A DNA stretch of 45,996 bases, taken from NCBI RefSeq assembly GCF_000723885.1, contig NZ_CCDG010000001.1, positions 1-45,996 on the forward strand, in the 5' to 3' direction. Shown here piece after piece: positions 1 to 8,176 of this stretch. Each line of letters begins with the position of its first letter. Positions within the stretch are counted from its first letter, which is position 1. The notes beneath the pieces are model-generated. The model had not been told where the DNA came from. It ran no database searches and saw only the letters and a list, made by a program, of their open reading frames with translations. A program made the position numbers and the translations under genes. This stretch comes from Paenibacillus camerounensis. GTDB lineage: Bacteria > Bacillota > Bacilli > Paenibacillales > Paenibacillaceae.

Positions 1-18
1 AAGTGTCTCTTTAATGTT

Positions 19-1131
19 TTAAGATTCAATAACAGAATGTTTTGTACTCGGGTTTTCGGGTTCGTTCGAATCAATTCTTTGTTTTAAACGTATAGTCAAC
101 TTGCGGGCTAAATTAATAGAAGGTTTTTCTACAAGAAACCAGGATGCCGTTGCAAATATAGCAGCCAATATGCAGGAAAGAATAGCGTTTAACTCAGTGC
201 CTGCTTTCGGAAATGCCTGATATGTTAGTTGTAAACTTGGCCAGCCATAGAGATATATCCCATATGAGATATCAGCAGGTAGGCGTAATTTTAAACTAAG
301 GGAAGTAGTTCCTAAAAAATAAGCGGCTGCAATTGAAAAAATCATAATTATACTTTTAAAAAGTATTGTATCCTTGGCTAAAAAAAGGAAAATTCCTAGC
401 AAAATAACCACTGAAATTCCAATCCTGAACTTATCACTATTATAATATACAAAGCCACCTAATAAAAAAGTGACTGTATATTGAGGAAAAACATCAAGAC
501 CCAGTAATTCACGGTTAGAACCTATTAAAGGGATTAGAGTAGGGAACACCATGACACTTATAAGCAATGTCATTATAATTACATTTGAACTTAATCGTTC
601 ACGCAATAAACCAAACATCCCTATTATACCAACTACAATATATAACCTAGCTTCCAATGTAATAGACCATAAAGAACCATTTATAGCCGAAGTAGGGTGG
701 TCGTTATAAACACCAGGAAGGAAGTGCTCGTTCCATATTAATCCTAAATTCCCTTTTATGTATTTATATACTTGAGGGTCGATAAAATAATTACGTACAC
801 TTAAGTCAGTAAAGAACATTCCGATAAGAACAGTAAATAAAACACAGGCTACTAATGCTGGATATATACGAAAAAAACGCTTTGCCATAAAAGACAAGAT
901 CGTGTCAGACTGCTCCATACTTTTAAAGATTAATGCACCACTGAAGAAAAAGAATACAAACACAGCAATTTCTCCAGAATGTGTTATACCTGTAAGGCGG
1001 GTTACAATTTCTACTTTTCCAACTTGCGGTGCAACTGCGTAAGCATGAGCCCAAATTACCAATAAAGCAGCAACTAATCTTATTAAGTCAAAATTGTTGT
1101 TGTTTCTAGAAAATGCGTTATTGTTTTTCAC
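19..1131 (-). CDS. Acyltransferase 3 family membrane protein (OafA/YrhL-like)
   Basis: Predicted 370-residue integral membrane acyltransferase, probably adding acetyl or another acyl group to a surface sugar. The N-terminus has the family hallmark: a first helix opening with FDLIRLVAALLVIWAHAY, where the H of WAHA is the expected catalytic histidine, followed by about nine more hydrophobic segments and a short charged C-tail. The length fits the family. The start is GTG at 1131, preceded by AAAGAGG seven bases upstream. It is divergent from the glycan-modification run at 1354 and is AT-rich like it, so I infer that it acts on the same cell-wall glycan. The acyl donor and acceptor cannot be read from sequence. 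Confidence 0.85.
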   Translation of the reverse strand: MKNNNAFSRNNNNFDLIRLVAALLVIWAHAYAVAPQVGKVEIVTRLTGITHSGEIAVFVFFFFSGALIFKSMEQSDTILSFMAKRFFRIYPALVACVLFTVLIGMFFTDLSVRNYFIDPQVYKYIKGNLGLIWNEHFLPGVYNDHPTSAINGSLWSITLEARLYIVVGIIGMFGLLRERLSSNVIIMTLLISVMVFPTLIPLIGSNRELLGLDVFPQYTVTFLLGGFVYYNSDKFRIGISVVILLGIFLFLAKDTILFKSIIMIFSIAAAYFLGTTSLSLKLRLPADISYGIYLYGWPSLQLTYQAFPKAGTELNAILSCILAAIFATASWFLVEKPSINLARKLTIRLKQRIDSNEPENPSTKHSVIES

Positions 1132-1290
1132 AATTAAACCTCTTTCTAATAATCTAAAGATTTATTATGGAATACAGTATTACCTAAGTGATGTTTTTAT
1201 CAACTTTTTTATTATAAAACATAATTTGTGAATAAAAAACCAAGAAATAACTACTATTATGGAGTACAACAATTTTTTGCTGTTTTATAG

Positions 1291-1341
1291 TATAATGGTT
1301 CAGGATATTACGTTACCGTTTGTTTCTAACGGTGTCAGGAG
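1291..1341 (+). promoter_or_regulatory. Candidate promoter and leader hairpin of the 1354-7983 operon
   Basis: A perfect TATAAT lies at 1291-1296, but no good -35 stands at 17 bases. Between it and the AGGAG ribosome site (1337-1341) lies an inverted repeat, ACCGTT at 1315-1320 and AACGGT at 1328-1333, with a 7-base loop. There is no T-run after it, so it is not a plain terminator. It could stabilise the leader or bind a regulator. The rest of the 1132-1353 interval shows only AT-rich sequence. Confidence 0.4.
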
Positions 1342-1353
1342 AATTATGATAAT

Positions 1354-1800
1354 ATGCAAAATGAATGGAGAAAAATATGGAGCTTTATTGCTGTATCCGG
1401 TATAGGATGGATAGTGGACTTTGGAATATATAGCTGTTTAATTGGATTAATGAAATTTTCGCCTATAGAGTCCAATCTAATAAGTGCTGCAGTAGCTGTA
1501 ATTTTTGTTTTCTTTATATCTGTTTATAAAATATTTCTTAATGAACGCAAATTTATTGTTGGCGGCTTAATATTGTATTTAATATATCAGGCAGGATCCA
1601 TTTACGGCTTTTCTTTTTTAATAAATTTAAGTTCTAATTACATTACTAGCCTGAAGATTTTACCAGATAATATTGTCCCTATCCTTATGAAATGTTTTTA
1701 TACACCATTCACACTTGTAACAAACTATTTGTTTATGCGATTTTTAACTGTGAAGGTGCTTGGAACTAAAAAGGCAATAAATACTAATACAGTACTATAA
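1354..1800 (+). CDS. GtrA-like membrane protein
   Basis: A 148-residue protein with four predicted hydrophobic helices (about 9-29, 38-58, 68-90 and 100-125). The size and helix layout, and the N-terminal F-x-x-V-S/G-G-x-G-W-x-V-D pattern (FIAVSGIGWIVDF), match GtrA. GtrA-family proteins are thought to help flip undecaprenyl-phosphate-linked sugars across the membrane. It is first in a same-strand run and 15 bases ahead of a GT2 gene, the usual GtrA-GtrB pairing. The start follows AGGAG by 12 bases. An out-of-frame ATG at 1347 is not used. The function is inferred from family and neighbours. Confidence 0.75.
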   Translation: MQNEWRKIWSFIAVSGIGWIVDFGIYSCLIGLMKFSPIESNLISAAVAVIFVFFISVYKIFLNERKFIVGGLILYLIYQAGSIYGFSFLINLSSNYITSLKILPDNIVPILMKCFYTPFTLVTNYLFMRFLTVKVLGTKKAINTNTVL

Positions 1801-1815
1801 ATAAGGAGAATATGA

Positions 1816-2634
1816 ATGTCTTCAAAAATAATAGTTTTTATCCCCATGTATAATTGCCAGGATCAGATTATACGTGTACTAACTCAGTTTGATTCTAATG
1901 TGAAACAATATATTGAAGAAATTTTAATTGTGAACAATAGAAGTACAGATAACGGTGAAGCGGTTGCTATTGAGAAAATGCAAAAAATAGAAGATGTCAA
2001 AGTTACTTTACTGCGTAATGTAGATAATTATGGACTAGGAGGATCACATAAAGTTGCTTTTGATTATGGCCTGAAAAATAACTATGATTACCTAATAGTT
2101 CTTCATGGCGATGATCAAGGGGATATTCGGGAGATTGTTCCTTATCTGCAAAAAGAAGAGTATAAAAATTATGATTGCTTATTAGGAGCGCGTTTTCATC
2201 GGGATTCAAAGCTTGAAGGGTATTCATGGTTTAGAACCTTTGGGAATCGTGTATACAATTTTTTATTCTCGTTGGTGGCCGGTCGTAAAATATTTGATCT
2301 GGGTTCAGGATTGAATATGTATAAACTTGAAATATTTAAAAACGGGTATCATACTAAATTCCCCGATGATCTAACCTTTAATTACTGTATGATTCTTGGA
2401 AGCATTTATCGGAAGCAAAAATTACGTTTTTTTCCGCTTACATGGCGTGAGGATGACCAGGTCTCAAATGTTAAGCTTACCCGTCAAGCTGTCAGAGTGT
2501 TAAATTTACTTAGAATGTATGGAAGTAATAGAAAAAAATTTATGTTGACAGATCATCGTGTTAAAGTAGTTGCCGGTTATCATAGTGAATTAATCTATAG
2601 TAATTTGGCAACAAAGGGGTTAAAAAACGAATGA
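1816..2634 (+). CDS. Family 2 glycosyltransferase (polyprenyl-phosphate type)
   Basis: A 272-residue GT-A fold enzyme. The N-terminus FIPMYNC (8-14) and VNNRSTDNG, then LHGDDQGD (about 97-103) with its acidic metal/nucleotide-binding cluster, resemble DPM1/GtrB-type transferases that charge polyprenyl phosphate with a sugar. Unlike GtrB it has no C-terminal pair of membrane helices, so it would be soluble or peripheral. The preceding ATAAGGAG fits the ATG. Its stop overlaps the next start by 4 bases (ATGA), so the two are translationally coupled. With the GtrA-like protein and the GT-C enzyme at 6304 it could form a three-part side-chain glycosylation system. The sugar is unknown. Confidence 0.78.
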   Translation: MSSKIIVFIPMYNCQDQIIRVLTQFDSNVKQYIEEILIVNNRSTDNGEAVAIEKMQKIEDVKVTLLRNVDNYGLGGSHKVAFDYGLKNNYDYLIVLHGDDQGDIREIVPYLQKEEYKNYDCLLGARFHRDSKLEGYSWFRTFGNRVYNFLFSLVAGRKIFDLGSGLNMYKLEIFKNGYHTKFPDDLTFNYCMILGSIYRKQKLRFFPLTWREDDQVSNVKLTRQAVRVLNLLRMYGSNRKKFMLTDHRVKVVAGYHSELIYSNLATKGLKNE

Positions 2635-3623
2635 AACCAGTGAAAGCCTCGAAATTTACGCAATTAGTGTATTTTATTTTCTTTGTATATATTTTTACAG
2701 GTATTTTTTACGCCTTGTTTACAAAGAATCCGGAACTAAATATATTTAGGAATTACAAAGGTGAATTTTCATTTAAATACATTACTTGGTTCTTGTGTGT
2801 ATATCTTTTCTCTCATGTTTTGAGAATTATAAGGTTGTACACTCTTTTGTTGGAAGAAAAAGTGAGAGTGGGTTCTCTATTAAGAGTATATTTCACTACT
2901 TCATGGATTAACTTTTTGCTGCCTTATAAGTTAGGTGAAATATTTCGAATTACGGAAATAGGAAATCTATGTAAGAGTTTTAGAAGAGGAATTGTGACTA
3001 TCTGGATTGAACGGTTTTTTGATGCTGTCATTTTGTCGAGTTTCATCTTCGGATATTTCATCTTTTATGATTCTACATTTGGGAAATTCATTCCTATTGC
3101 TATTGTACTTATCATTTTTGTAGCCTTTTCTTTGTTGTATTTTCTTGAGTTTACGTACACATTCAAGTATCTGACTTCCTTTTTGATAACTAAAAGTAAT
3201 ACACGCAGAGGGATACACTTGCTGAAGTTGGCTAACAGTCTTGATAAAATTCATGCAGATATTAAACAACTCATACGGGGACGGACGTCGCTGCTATTAT
3301 TCTTGTCAATCGCTATTTGGACTATGGAGTTAACCTCAGTGTTTATATTATCTAAGTTATTTAATATTAATTCTCTGGCCCAAAGTTTTATTGTTCTTTT
3401 AAATGATTCTTTGGTTTCAACTATTAGCTCTAATATCCAACTTATTTCTTTATATCAAAGTATTGCTTTAAGCGCTCTAATAGTACTAGCTATTCCCTTT
3501 ATTGCGGTGGCAGTTAAATTAAATATTTTATCATGGAAAGCAGAACGAGCAAATCTTAAACAAAAAAATTATCGTCATAAAGAGAGTTTAGTGGACTTAA
3601 ATGAATGGGAGCATGTAATTTAG
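2631..3623 (+). CDS. LPG-synthase-TM / flippase-like integral membrane protein
   Basis: A 330-residue protein with about seven or eight hydrophobic segments. The stretch TSWINFLLPYKLGEIFRI (about 92-109) matches the N-x-L-L-P-x-[RK]-x-G-E-x-x-R core of the lysylphosphatidylglycerol-synthase transmembrane/UPF0104 family, and IERFFDA (about 126-132) matches its E-R-x-x-D element. Such proteins are often found in polysaccharide loci and are annotated as flippases, though their activity is mostly unproven. It lacks the soluble aminoacyl-transfer domain of MprF. The ATG overlaps the stop of the GT2 gene. I infer a lipid-linked transport or accessory role in this glycan module. Confidence 0.65.
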   Translation: MKPVKASKFTQLVYFIFFVYIFTGIFYALFTKNPELNIFRNYKGEFSFKYITWFLCVYLFSHVLRIIRLYTLLLEEKVRVGSLLRVYFTTSWINFLLPYKLGEIFRITEIGNLCKSFRRGIVTIWIERFFDAVILSSFIFGYFIFYDSTFGKFIPIAIVLIIFVAFSLLYFLEFTYTFKYLTSFLITKSNTRRGIHLLKLANSLDKIHADIKQLIRGRTSLLLFLSIAIWTMELTSVFILSKLFNINSLAQSFIVLLNDSLVSTISSNIQLISLYQSIALSALIVLAIPFIAVAVKLNILSWKAERANLKQKNYRHKESLVDLNEWEHVI

Positions 3624-3649
3624 CGTTGTTTTGAAAGGGGCAGGGGTTG

Positions 3650-5107
3650 GTGAAACAACAGATTTATTTTATATATGATGATAGTGAGCGACCGCCATTT
3701 TCAATCGAAACTATTGTTGGTGATAGATCCTTTGGACATATAATCCATAAGAGGACTAAATTACGGGATAAGTTGCGGCTGCAATTAAAAAAAGAAGGAA
3801 TAGAAGAAATTTTTGAAATTACCCATCCTCAACAAAGAACTGAAATGATTAACCAGTTTAAAGAGGAAAGTAATACTCCGATTTTTATACATTACTTTTC
3901 TAAAGCAGTCATCGTTGATCCAGAAAAGTTTTCTATTCTATTGAATAAAATAATATATTCTCATTCTACCAGCATTAATCAAGAGAATGATCCTTTTATG
4001 TTGGTTTTTACAAATATTTCAAAATATGAAGAGTATATTAAGCTACTAAACAAAAATCATATAATTACCAGAGCAGACTTGGGAAGTGAAACGTTAATGT
4101 TTGCTCCTAATAATTTTGCTATGGATATTTCTAATATCGCTGCTTTTTTGAACTTCTTCTCAGGAGGATTTGAAGCCCGTTATTTTAATGAACTTGTCGG
4201 AGATGAACTTATACTAGTAAAAAAATCTTCTGATAAGCAGAAGATGGAGAAGGAATATACCTATTATCACCTTCTTCCTGACGTTATGAAAAAATGGTAT
4301 GTAATGCCGTATGATTTTAAAGCGGAAAAAGACTATGCGAGTTATACGATGGAACGTTTGAACGTTCCTGATATGGCACTGCAATGGATACACAATTCAG
4401 TGTCAATTCGTGACATGGAAACTTTCTTGAATAAGATTTTTTCGTTTATTGCATCACGTCCTGTACGAAAGATTGAAAGAACGGAATATATGCAGAGATT
4501 TAATGATTTGTATTACCAAAAGGTATTAGACCGCATGAATAATCTGAAAGAGTTGGCTCCATTTTCGGCTTTAAACTCATACGTTGTAAACGGTACAACG
4601 TATAGTTTGGAGCAAATTATCAGTGATTATCATGAAATTTTTCTACAATTTGAGGGTGAATTAAGTGTTTATACTGAAGTTATAGGACACGGTGATCTTT
4701 GTTTTTCAAACATTCTTTACGATAAAAATTCATATATGATGAAGTTTATTGATACAAAAGGTGCATTAAAAGAAAAGGATTTATGGACTGACCCCTATTA
4801 CGATTTAGCTAAATTATCTCATTCTATTCTTGGGAATTATGATTTTATTAATAATGAACTATTCATCATTTCACTTAATAATTCACTTTCTTTACAGTTA
4901 AGCTTAAAATCTAGGTTACTTACTCCGTTTCAACAACTTTTCATTAAAAAGGTTGAAGAGGCGGGATATGACATTAAATTAATAAGATTATGTGAGGCCT
5001 CACTCTTTCTTTCAATGCTGCCGCTTCACATTGATAATCCACGTAAGGTATTAGCCTTTTTACTCAATGCTATTCAGATCAAAGAGGAGTTGGAGCAGAA
5101 TGTCTAA
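3650..5107 (+). CDS. APH/choline-kinase-fold phosphotransferase
   Basis: About 485 residues. The C-terminal half carries kinase signatures of the aminoglycoside-phosphotransferase fold: GHGDLCFSNILYD near residue 345 (catalytic loop H-G-D-x-x-x-x-N) and MKFIDTKG near 365 (metal-binding D in the DFG position). The first ~200 residues are of no family I recognise and look like a separate domain. It uses GTG at 3650, or TTG one codon earlier, behind GAAAGGGG. It overlaps the HAD phosphatase by 8 bases, and that in turn overlaps a nucleotidyltransferase, so kinase, phosphatase and nucleotidyltransferase are made together. I infer phosphorylation of a small sugar, polyol or amino-alcohol that is later nucleotide-activated. 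This is not likely to be an antibiotic-resistance gene. Confidence 0.7.
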   Translation: MKQQIYFIYDDSERPPFSIETIVGDRSFGHIIHKRTKLRDKLRLQLKKEGIEEIFEITHPQQRTEMINQFKEESNTPIFIHYFSKAVIVDPEKFSILLNKIIYSHSTSINQENDPFMLVFTNISKYEEYIKLLNKNHIITRADLGSETLMFAPNNFAMDISNIAAFLNFFSGGFEARYFNELVGDELILVKKSSDKQKMEKEYTYYHLLPDVMKKWYVMPYDFKAEKDYASYTMERLNVPDMALQWIHNSVSIRDMETFLNKIFSFIASRPVRKIERTEYMQRFNDLYYQKVLDRMNNLKELAPFSALNSYVVNGTTYSLEQIISDYHEIFLQFEGELSVYTEVIGHGDLCFSNILYDKNSYMMKFIDTKGALKEKDLWTDPYYDLAKLSHSILGNYDFINNELFIISLNNSLSLQLSLKSRLLTPFQQLFIKKVEEAGYDIKLIRLCEASLFLSMLPLHIDNPRKVLAFLLNAIQIKEELEQNV

Positions 5108-5522
5108 TGGAAAAGGAACTTTAGTTGTAGATCTTGATGGTACCCTATGTCCAATTAAAGCAAGTGGAGAAAAGTATGATGATTTGATTCCTTATTTTAA
5201 CATGGTACAAAAAGTTAAGGAGTGGAAAGAAGAAGGTTTTACAATATTAATTCATACTGCTCGTAATATGAGAACACACAGCGGGAATTTAGGTTTAATA
5301 AACGCTCATACGGCAAGAAAAGTGATGGACTGGTTGGATAAATGGGAAATTCCTTATGATGAGATTTTATTTGGAAAGCCATGGCCGGGAGAACGAGGGT
5401 TTTATATAGATGATAGGGCTATCAGACCAGACGAGTTTTTAAAATATAATGAAGACGAATTAAATGCAATTGTAGAGAAAAGCAGAGAGCCTTTGAAAGC
5501 TAATTCGGAGGTTGAAAAATGA
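5100..5522 (+). CDS. HAD-superfamily phosphatase of capsule type
   Basis: A 140-residue HAD enzyme. Motif I is VVDLDGTLCP, with nucleophile D11 and acid/base D13. HTARN supplies the motif II Thr, GKPWPGERG the motif III Lys, and YIDDRAI the motif IV acids. It has almost no cap domain, like the small phosphatases in capsule loci. The start at ATG 5100 is chosen because the conserved fold begins there and GAGGAG precedes it. An upstream in-frame ATG at 5067 would add 11 poorly fitting residues. It overlaps the kinase by 8 bases and the nucleotidyltransferase by 4. It may dephosphorylate an intermediate made by its partners, but substrate order is not visible. Confidence 0.8.
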   Translation: MSNGKGTLVVDLDGTLCPIKASGEKYDDLIPYFNMVQKVKEWKEEGFTILIHTARNMRTHSGNLGLINAHTARKVMDWLDKWEIPYDEILFGKPWPGERGFYIDDRAIRPDEFLKYNEDELNAIVEKSREPLKANSEVEK

Positions 5523-6250
5523 ATATAGTAATTACTATGGCCGGCATGGGAAGCCGGTTTCAAAAGGCAGGTTACAATGTACCAAAGTATATGATACCAG
5601 CTAAAGGGAGATCATTATTCTACTGGTCATTAATAAGTCTGCAAAATTTCATTAGAGAAGATGCTACATTTATTTTTATTGTTAGGCATGAGGACGGCGC
5701 AGACGAATTCATAAAGACTGAGTGCGACAAGTTGAAAATTTCAAATTATGAAGTGGTTGGTTTGGATAGTCTCACAGATGGACAGGCTACCAGCGTACTT
5801 TTTGCTGAACCCTTTTGGAAGCCGGATGAACCGCTTTTAATTTACAACATTGATACTCACGTAAATCCAGCTGAACTTGAGTTTACGAATAACAATCAAA
5901 TGGATGGATGGATTCCCTGCTTTGAAGCATTAGGAGACCACTGGAGTTTCGTGAAAGTCAATGGACATGGAATCGCTACAGAAGTTAGAGAAAAGAAGAG
6001 GATTTCGGAAAATGCGACAATAGGATTGTACTGGTTCTCATCTCCAGCGGTGTATAAAAAAGCATATGCTGATTATTATTCTATTAGCGGACATGAAGAA
6101 AAAGGAGAAAAATACATCGCACCTCTATATAACCAACTGATCAGTGATGGCAGAATTGTAACAATAAGTCTTATTCCTGCAGGAAGTGTTCACATTTTAG
6201 GAACGCCAGAAGAATTGAATATATTTCAAACGAATTCGTATAGTCTATAG
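5519..6250 (+). CDS. Sugar/alditol-phosphate nucleotidyltransferase
   Basis: A 243-residue single-domain nucleotidyltransferase. The N-terminus MNIVITMAGMGSRF followed by VPKYMIPAKG gives the G-x-G-x-R-F and P-K nucleotide-binding signatures. YNIDTHV (about 114-120) provides the metal-binding D. It has no left-handed beta-helix tail, so it is shorter than GlmU-type enzymes. It is coupled to the HAD gene by ATGA and preceded by GGAGG. With the kinase and phosphatase it should make an NDP- or CDP-activated group for the wall polymer. Neither the nucleotide nor the substrate can be assigned, and it differs from the RmlA and GalU enzymes elsewhere in the window. Confidence 0.75.
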   Translation: MNIVITMAGMGSRFQKAGYNVPKYMIPAKGRSLFYWSLISLQNFIREDATFIFIVRHEDGADEFIKTECDKLKISNYEVVGLDSLTDGQATSVLFAEPFWKPDEPLLIYNIDTHVNPAELEFTNNNQMDGWIPCFEALGDHWSFVKVNGHGIATEVREKKRISENATIGLYWFSSPAVYKKAYADYYSISGHEEKGEKYIAPLYNQLISDGRIVTISLIPAGSVHILGTPEELNIFQTNSYSL

Positions 6251-6303
6251 AGAAAAGCTGAATTGTTTGATTTCTAAAATGACTGGATATGGAGTTCTTC
6301 TAT

Positions 6304-7983
6304 ATGAATAATGCTAATGCAGAACGTCTTCAAAAAACTACTAGGCTAGTAGGTAATCCATTATTTTCACTTGTATTATTTTTTGTTCTATCAATTAATA
6401 GAATATTATTGCCGGGCTTATATATGGATTCAGTGAATCCTGACTACTTTGCTGCCTATATATCCAACCCCGAAAATGTGCCAATGTGGGGTTATCCGGA
6501 TAATTTTTTATTTCCCTTATATAAGTATCCGTTGCTTAATTCATTATATGGGGGAGCAACACCAGCATATTTAGGTTTGTTTTTATGGAAAATAATAGGG
6601 TTTAATGTTTTCTCTATTAGGTTAATGCATCTTTTATTTGGTTTGCTTATAATTTTTTTAAGCTATAAGGCGATTTATGGGCTTACAAAGAATAGGATGC
6701 TAGCAACAACTGTATCTACAGTTATCGGTTTTGACCCGACATTCTTGTTTGCTTGGAGAACGCAGTATTATCTGCAGTTATTTCCTTTATTAACGTTTAT
6801 TCCATCTCTGGTTTTATTAGCTAAAGAAATAACTACGCTTAGACACACGGGGACTTTTAATAAGAAAAGAATTTTTCTGATTGCCATTTTATTGGGGTTT
6901 AGTGCATGGGGATACTTTATATTTGTGATTTACAGCTTTGCATTGTTTTGTGTTCTTGTTTATTATGCCTGGAAGAATAATAAGTTATGGAAAAGCGTTA
7001 GTATGGTAATTCCAGGGTTCCTGTTGGGGTACAGTCCATTTATTTATGCTCACTTCTCGATCATTGTTAATCAAGGATTTAAAGGTTACCTCGGCTCATT
7101 AAGCGCTATGAATAGTGCCTACGGAATCAGTGATCAGATTAGTGTCAGTATATTAGACCGGATCCAGCATGTGTGGAACTTGGTTGTGCATCTTTTTGAT
7201 GGAGAATTTATTGGAGTGACGATGCTAGGCCAGACGCCGTATAAAACAGCTATAGGTGCTATAATTTTTGTAGTATGGGTTTCCCTTTCAGTACTGACGT
7301 TTATAATTAAAATCACTAAAAAAATAGATGCTAATTCTGTAATCCAACAAAAATTGTTTTTGTTTAATATGTTAACCACAATCGGAATCTATACACATTT
7401 ACTTTTCGGTGTAATTATTGGGCAATCACTTAATTATCAACATTATATTATGGTTTTGCCATTAATTTATGTGAGTATTGCAGGAATGCTCTACGGAATC
7501 TTCCTTTCGCAGGCAGCATCAGAAAGTGCGGCTTATTTAAGAAAAGCGATAAGAGGGACTTCTCTCATTTTAAGTCTTGTTCTGATTCTCTTTTATGGAT
7601 TCCATAATTTAAAAATGTTTAGCGATTTAGAAAAGACAGGCGGAGTAGGCTATTATAGTGACTCCATCAACCGCCTGGCCGATTATACCTATAATGTTCC
7701 GACTGATGCGGTGGTAGCCTTTCCACAATGGGGATACTGGATGGGAGTAGCAGCGGCCACTGGAGGTAACAGAGAGCTCTGGTCTGAGACTGATGTAGAA
7801 CAGCTGATCTCTGATATAAATAACCGTCCGGTTAGAAAGGATTACTTTGTAGTGCTAGAAACAGATCAAGCAGTAGAGGGTATACAAAATATATCTAATA
7901 ACACTAAGCTATCGGTAGTTAATACTGTAGAGTTTCAAACTCGGAATGGTATTCCAACCTTTATCGTAGCCCATTTTCAATAA
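6304..7983 (+). CDS. GT-C membrane glycosyltransferase (GT39/PMT-like)
   Basis: A 559-residue polytopic protein with about 11-12 hydrophobic helices and a soluble C-terminal part from about residue 455. The first extracytoplasmic loop has an acidic site (YMDSVNPDYF, about 41-50), as in GT-C enzymes that use polyprenyl-phosphate sugars outside the membrane. ATG 6304 is preferred because GGAG lies 9 bases before it. ATG 6289 has only a weak site. It is last in the run and is followed by a probable terminator. With the GtrA-like and GT2 proteins it completes a GtrA/B/C-style set. The acceptor is unknown and may be the glycan exported by Wzm/Wzt. Confidence 0.7.
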   Translation: MNNANAERLQKTTRLVGNPLFSLVLFFVLSINRILLPGLYMDSVNPDYFAAYISNPENVPMWGYPDNFLFPLYKYPLLNSLYGGATPAYLGLFLWKIIGFNVFSIRLMHLLFGLLIIFLSYKAIYGLTKNRMLATTVSTVIGFDPTFLFAWRTQYYLQLFPLLTFIPSLVLLAKEITTLRHTGTFNKKRIFLIAILLGFSAWGYFIFVIYSFALFCVLVYYAWKNNKLWKSVSMVIPGFLLGYSPFIYAHFSIIVNQGFKGYLGSLSAMNSAYGISDQISVSILDRIQHVWNLVVHLFDGEFIGVTMLGQTPYKTAIGAIIFVVWVSLSVLTFIIKITKKIDANSVIQQKLFLFNMLTTIGIYTHLLFGVIIGQSLNYQHYIMVLPLIYVSIAGMLYGIFLSQAASESAAYLRKAIRGTSLILSLVLILFYGFHNLKMFSDLEKTGGVGYYSDSINRLADYTYNVPTDAVVAFPQWGYWMGVAAATGGNRELWSETDVEQLISDINNRPVRKDYFVVLETDQAVEGIQNISNNTKLSVVNTVEFQTRNGIPTFIVAHFQ

Positions 7984-8012
7984 AGACTGTTTAGAGCTTA
8001 ATTATAATTATT

Positions 8013-8069
8013 AAGCTGCCATTTAGAGTTGCTTATCCATGTGATAATCTGCTTGAGTGGCAGCTTTTT
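8013..8069 (+). terminator. Probable rho-independent terminator after the decoration operon
   Basis: AAGCTGCCA at 8013-8021 pairs with TGGCAGCTT at 8058-8066, followed by a short T-run. The loop is long (36 bases), so efficiency is uncertain. It separates the AT-rich glycan operon from the U32 gene. Confidence 0.55.
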
Positions 8070-8176
8070 CTTGCTTTAGCATACAGAGTATATGGCTATA
8101 AGGTGTGATATTTGATACAATTAATAAGTTAAAGGTTTGGAAATGACCCGCGAAACAGCGGTTTGGGAGGATATAA

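Noticed and set aside
1315..1333. Terminator or JUMPstart element before the 1354 gene
   Set aside because: The hairpin has no T-run, and no match to the GGCGGTAG core of JUMPstart is visible. Kept only as a leader hairpin.
3650..5107. Aminoglycoside-resistance kinase
   Set aside because: Only the fold and catalytic loop are shared. Gene overlap with a phosphatase and a nucleotidyltransferase points to biosynthesis.
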